DNA from: an uncultured Eubacteriales bacterium
GTDB lineage: Bacteria > Bacillota > Clostridia > Oscillospirales > Oscillospiraceae
Direction of reading: 5' to 3'
DNA length: 7,448 bases
Assembly (NCBI GenBank): GCA_900546485.1
Contig: URDK01000109.1
Location: 1-7,448 of the forward strand
Shown: positions 5,704-7,448 of the stretch, one piece after another
How positions within the stretch are numbered: position 1 is the stretch's first letter
Layout: each line of letters begins with the position of its first letter
The notes under the pieces: generated by a model
What the model was told of the DNA's origin: nothing
What the model saw: only the letters and a program-made list of their open reading frames with translations
Database searches by the model: none
Program-made: the position numbers and the translations under genes

Positions 5704-6613
5704 GGCGCGCACCTCCTCCCACGATGGAGATGTAGAAACTCTCGAGGCTCTCGTCCCGCTCCTTGACTGAGACGAGCTCACAGCCTTCTCTCGCGAGGGC
5801 GGCGGCGAGCTGGGAGACGTTGAGCCGCTCGTAGACGTCGGCGGTGCTCTCGGAGAGGATGCGGTAGTCGGCGCCCATGGCGTCGAGCACCCGGGCGAGC
5901 GCGCCGGTGTCCGTGACCTCCAGGCGCATGCTCTTGCGGCAGGCAGCCTCCAGCTCCGCGGCGCTCATCTCGCGCACCATGCGCCCGCCGTCGATGAAGC
6001 CGTAGTGCGTGGCGAGGCGGGCGAGCTCGTCGAGGATGTGGCTGGAGATGAGCACGGTTATCTGCCTCTCGCGGTTGAGCCGCAGTATGAGCTCTCGCAT
6101 CTCGATTATGCCCTCGGGGTCGAGGCCGTTGACCGGCTCGTCGAGGATGAGGAAGTCCGGCCCGCCGCAGAGCGCCACGGCGATGCCGAGCCGCTGCTTC
6201 ATGCCGAGGGAGAAGTTGCGCGCCTTCTTTTTGCCCGTGTCCGCAAGGCCCACGAGCGCGAGCAGCTCGTCTATGCCCTCAAAGCTCGGCAGTCCGAGGA
6301 CGCGGTACTGCTGCCTGAGATTTTCCCGCGCGCTCATGTCGAGGTAGATGCTCGGCGTCTCCACCACCGCGCCCATACGGCGGCGGGAGAGGGCGATGTC
6401 CCGGCTGGTGAACTCCCGGCCGTAGATGCTGTAAGTGCCGGATGTGGGCCGCTGCAATCCGCAGATGAGGCGGATGAGCGTGGTCTTGCCCGCTCCGTTG
6501 CGGCCGACGATGCCGTAGATGGCGCCCTTCGGCACGTGCATGCTCAGCCCGTCCAGCGCCTTGGCCTGGCCGTAGCGCTTGACAAGCTTGTCTGTGCTTA
6601 AAACATAGTCCAT
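5696..6613 (-). CDS. ABC transporter ATP-binding protein, BcrA-like
   Basis: A 305-aa ATPase of the drug/peptide-antibiotic exporter type (BcrA and LanF relatives). Walker A is GRNGAGKTT (37-45), signature FSLGMKQRLGIA (134-145), Walker B FLILDEP (154-160), D-loop NGLDPEG (162-168) and H-loop H192 in LISSHILDE. The Q-loop position carries Glu (E85 in VVETPSIY) instead of Gln, as is frequent in this subgroup. Residues about 222-305 form the C-terminal extension typical of BcrA-like proteins. It powers the adjacent ABC-2 permease at the cytoplasmic face of the membrane. The ATG at 6613 follows AAAGGAGG by 9 nt. A 78-nt gap separates it from the response regulator and holds a candidate promoter and operator; it overlaps the permease gene by 8 nt. 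Bacitracin- or lantibiotic-like substrates are likely from the family, but not shown. Confidence 0.92.
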   Translation of the reverse strand: MDYVLSTDKLVKRYGQAKALDGLSMHVPKGAIYGIVGRNGAGKTTLIRLICGLQRPTSGTYSIYGREFTSRDIALSRRRMGAVVETPSIYLDMSARENLRQQYRVLGLPSFEGIDELLALVGLADTGKKKARNFSLGMKQRLGIAVALCGGPDFLILDEPVNGLDPEGIIEMRELILRLNRERQITVLISSHILDELARLATHYGFIDGGRMVREMSAAELEAACRKSMRLEVTDTGALARVLDAMGADYRILSESTADVYERLNVSQLAAALAREGCELVSVKERDESLESFYISIVGGGARHV

Positions 6614-6622
6614 GTTGTCTTG

Positions 6623-6630
6623 CCTCCTTT
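6623..6630 (-). promoter_or_regulatory. Ribosome binding site of the ABC ATPase gene
   Basis: AAAGGAGG on the minus strand is a near-perfect anti-16S match, ending 9 nt before the ATG at 6613. Confidence 0.85.
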
Positions 6631-6655
6631 ACGGGACTGAGCATAGCATTCCCGT
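6631..6655. promoter_or_regulatory. Dyad ACGGGA-N13-TCCCGT flanking the candidate -10
   Basis: A 6-bp perfect inverted repeat (6650-6655 and 6631-6636) encloses the extended -10 of the exporter promoter and ends next to the ribosome binding site. It could be an operator, or a hairpin in transcripts reading through from the regulator gene. It is short enough to be chance. Confidence 0.3.
6640..6648 (-). promoter_or_regulatory. Extended -10 of a candidate internal promoter for the ABC exporter genes
   Basis: TGC followed by TATGCT on the minus strand. The position 17 bp upstream reads CCGCTT, which is no usable -35, so a promoter here would need an activator. Predicted +1 is near 6633, giving a 20-nt leader that contains the AAAGGAGG site. 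Confidence 0.45.
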
Positions 6656-6684
6656 GTAAAGAAAGCGGTTAACGAAAGGGTTAA
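6655..6684 (-). promoter_or_regulatory. Three tandem hexamers, candidate response-regulator operator
   Basis: On the minus strand TTAACC (6684-6679), TTAACC (6672-6667) and TTTACA (6660-6655) recur at exact 12-bp steps, with similar pyrimidine-rich spacers CTTTCG and GCTTTC. Relative to the predicted +1 they begin at about -51, -39 and -27. Tandem direct repeats over a missing -35 are how OmpR-family regulators (for example Bacillus PhoP on TTAACA-like boxes) activate genes, so the neighbouring regulator is the natural candidate. This link is an inference. Confidence 0.45.
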
Positions 6685-6691
6685 GATTTCG

Positions 6692-7354
6692 TCAACCCTC
6701 GCTGAGCCTGAAGCCGATGCCCCAGACGGCCTCGATGCAGTCCCCGGCCCCGGCCTCGCGGAGCTTTCGGCGCAGGTGGCTGATGTGTATCTTGAGCGAG
6801 CTCTCAGTGCAGTCGGGCGTGTCCTCGGCGATGCGTTCGAGGATGACGGAGCGGGTCACGACCTGGCCGGGGTTTAGCATGAGCAGCTTCAATATGGCGT
6901 ATTCCGTGCGCGTGAGCCGCGCCTCGTTTTCGCCGCAGCTTACCGTTCGCGCGCCGGTGTCCAGCCGCAGCGCCCCGAAGGTAAGCGTCTCCGGCTCCGC
7001 CGCCGCGCTCGGGCGCAGCGCCGCCACTATGCGCGCCAGCAGCTCGCGCATGACGAAGGGCTTGGTAACGTAGTCCGCCGCGCCGCCGAGCAGGAGCTCG
7101 ACCTTGCTGTCCACGCTCGCCTTGGCGCTCATGACAATGACCGGTATCCCGCGCAGCTGCGGCAGCACCTCCTCGCCGCTGAGCCCCGGCAGCATGAGGT
7201 CGAGCAGCACGAGGTCTGGTTTACATAACTTAACGGACATGACAGCCTCGGTGCCTGAGTAGGCGCGCGAGACGGCGTAGCCCTCGCGGGCGAGGGTTTC
7301 TTCGAGCATGTTGCCTATGTGGACGTCGTCGTCGACGATGAGGATGCGTTTCAT
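6692..7354 (-). CDS. OmpR/PhoB-family response regulator
   Basis: A 220-aa two-domain regulator of standard length. The receiver domain (about 1-115) has acidic pocket D8/D9, phospho-acceptor D52 in LLLDLMLPGLSG, S76 in VIVMSAK and K98 in YVTKPF. The winged-helix DNA-binding domain (about 125-218) shows LTRTEYAILKLLMLNPGQVV, the recognition helix around SSLKIHISHLRRKL and the wing IEAVWGIGFRL. It is the expected partner of the kinase encoded at 4855-3959, although two exporter genes lie between them. The start at 7354 is fixed by GGAGG seven bases upstream and by MKRILIVDDD being a canonical N-terminus. A frame open to 7438 only translates the upstream repeat. No convincing promoter is visible between the gene and the window end, so it may lie beyond 7448 or be non-consensus. 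Likely targets are the exporter genes and itself. Confidence 0.93.
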   Translation of the reverse strand: MKRILIVDDDVHIGNMLEETLAREGYAVSRAYSGTEAVMSVKLCKPDLVLLDLMLPGLSGEEVLPQLRGIPVIVMSAKASVDSKVELLLGGAADYVTKPFVMRELLARIVAALRPSAAAEPETLTFGALRLDTGARTVSCGENEARLTRTEYAILKLLMLNPGQVVTRSVILERIAEDTPDCTESSLKIHISHLRRKLREAGAGDCIEAVWGIGFRLSEG

Positions 7355-7370
7355 GGAAATCCTCCGTTTC

Positions 7371-7391
7371 CGCTGCGCGCGAAGCGCGCGT
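7371..7391. repeat. GCGCGC-rich palindromic tract next to copy B
   Basis: CGCGC-GAA-GCGCG (about 7377-7389) can fold into a small hairpin directly between copy B and the regulator's ribosome binding site. The matching flank in copy A (3969-3980 on the minus strand) begins CCGCAGCGCGCA and is similar but shorter, so the tract looks like a variable part of the same repeat element. Confidence 0.4.
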
Positions 7392-7423
7392 TTAAAAGTT
7401 TCGTCCACCTTTTCAAAGGTGGT
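7386..7423 (+). repeat. Intergenic hairpin repeat, copy B
   Basis: This 38-nt copy is in inverted orientation to copy A, with 34 identical positions. It includes the hairpin CCACCTTT-TC-AAAGGTGG at 7405-7422. One stem pair changes from G-C in copy A to A-T here, keeping the pairing. It sits between the response regulator start and the window end and may terminate transcripts entering from the right. Confidence 0.8.
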
Positions 7424-7428
7424 GGGGT

Positions 7429-7447
7429 GCAGGGGCAAAGCCCCTGC
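7429..7447. terminator. GC-rich hairpin GCAGGGGC-AAA-GCCCCTGC at the window end
   Basis: A perfect 8-bp stem with a 3-nt loop lies six bases beyond copy B. The order hairpin - GGGGTGCAGGGGC - hairpin resembles longer forms of intergenic repeats in GC-rich Clostridia. No U-run is visible before the window ends, so a terminator role is uncertain; it may simply be the second half of the repeat element. Confidence 0.45.
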
Positions 7448-7448
7448 C

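Noticed and set aside
5704..5781. Longer permease start at 5781
   Set aside because: The 26 extra Ser/Arg-rich residues are out-of-frame translation of the ATPase C-terminus; GGAGGAGG sits just before 5703.
6655..6660. TTTACA as the -35 of the exporter promoter
   Set aside because: The sequence 17 bp downstream is GTCCCG, not a -10, and the good extended -10 TATGCT is only 9 bp away.
7355..7438. N-terminal extension of the response regulator to 7438
   Set aside because: The extra residues (containing FEKVDETFKRA) are translated from repeat copy B. A very similar FEKAGETFKRA string appears in an out-of-frame translation of copy A, showing it is repeat sequence, not protein. MKRILIVDDD at 7354 has a strong SD.
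1..7448. tRNA, rRNA, riboswitch, CRISPR, transposase or phage genes
   Set aside because: No cloverleaf-like, rRNA-like, regularly spaced repeat or recombinase motif was recognised by eye; nearly all sequence is covered by the eight genes described, with no gap over 100 nt.

Overview
The window is GC-rich bacterial chromosome, densely packed with short intergenic gaps. Several features point to a GC-rich member of the Clostridia, perhaps an Oscillospirales-type gut Firmicute: strong AGGAGG-type ribosome binding sites, an adjacent fchA-folD pair, a BcrA-type ABC exporter paired with a short one-TM-helix histidine kinase, and an intergenic repeat hairpin of a kind common in such genomes. The taxonomic call is an inference. 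No tRNA, rRNA, CRISPR array, transposase or phage gene was seen.

Left block (1-3076, all leftward): an O-antigen ligase/Wzy_C-like polytopic membrane protein (start 3076), then a membrane acyltransferase (start 1802, overlapping by 43 nt), then methenyl-THF cyclodeaminase fchA (start 726, 14-nt gap), then the first 35 codons of folD (start 106, 1-nt overlap), which leaves the window at base 1. The spacing suggests one operon that joins two cell-envelope glycan genes to two consecutive enzymes of folate one-carbon metabolism.

Centre (3077-3961): a 72-bp divergent promoter region separates the left block from a rightward tatD-family metal-dependent hydrolase gene. The two predicted promoters face away from each other and share a 10-bp palindrome that supplies both -35 boxes. 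The leftward promoter places its +1 on the A of the ligase ATG, so that mRNA may be leaderless. tatD ends at a strong bidirectional terminator hairpin whose two outer edges touch the stop codons of tatD and of the convergent kinase gene.

Right block (3959-7354, all leftward): OmpR-family response regulator, BcrA-like ABC ATPase, ABC-2 type permease, then histidine kinase. This has the make-up of a peptide-antibiotic (bacitracin/lantibiotic-type) sensing and detoxification module, except that the exporter genes sit between regulator and kinase. The 78-nt gap before the ATPase gene holds an extended -10 without a -35, preceded by hexamers TTAACC, TTAACC, TTTACA at 12-bp steps. This is a plausible regulator-dependent promoter. 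The four-gene block is bracketed by two inverted copies of a roughly 38-nt hairpin repeat (3931-3968 and 7386-7423), and the second copy is followed by another GC-rich hairpin at the window end.

Nothing here is clearly a new system. The points most worth following are the symmetric divergent promoter with a possible leaderless mRNA, the candidate operator in the exporter module, and the inverted repeats that frame that module.
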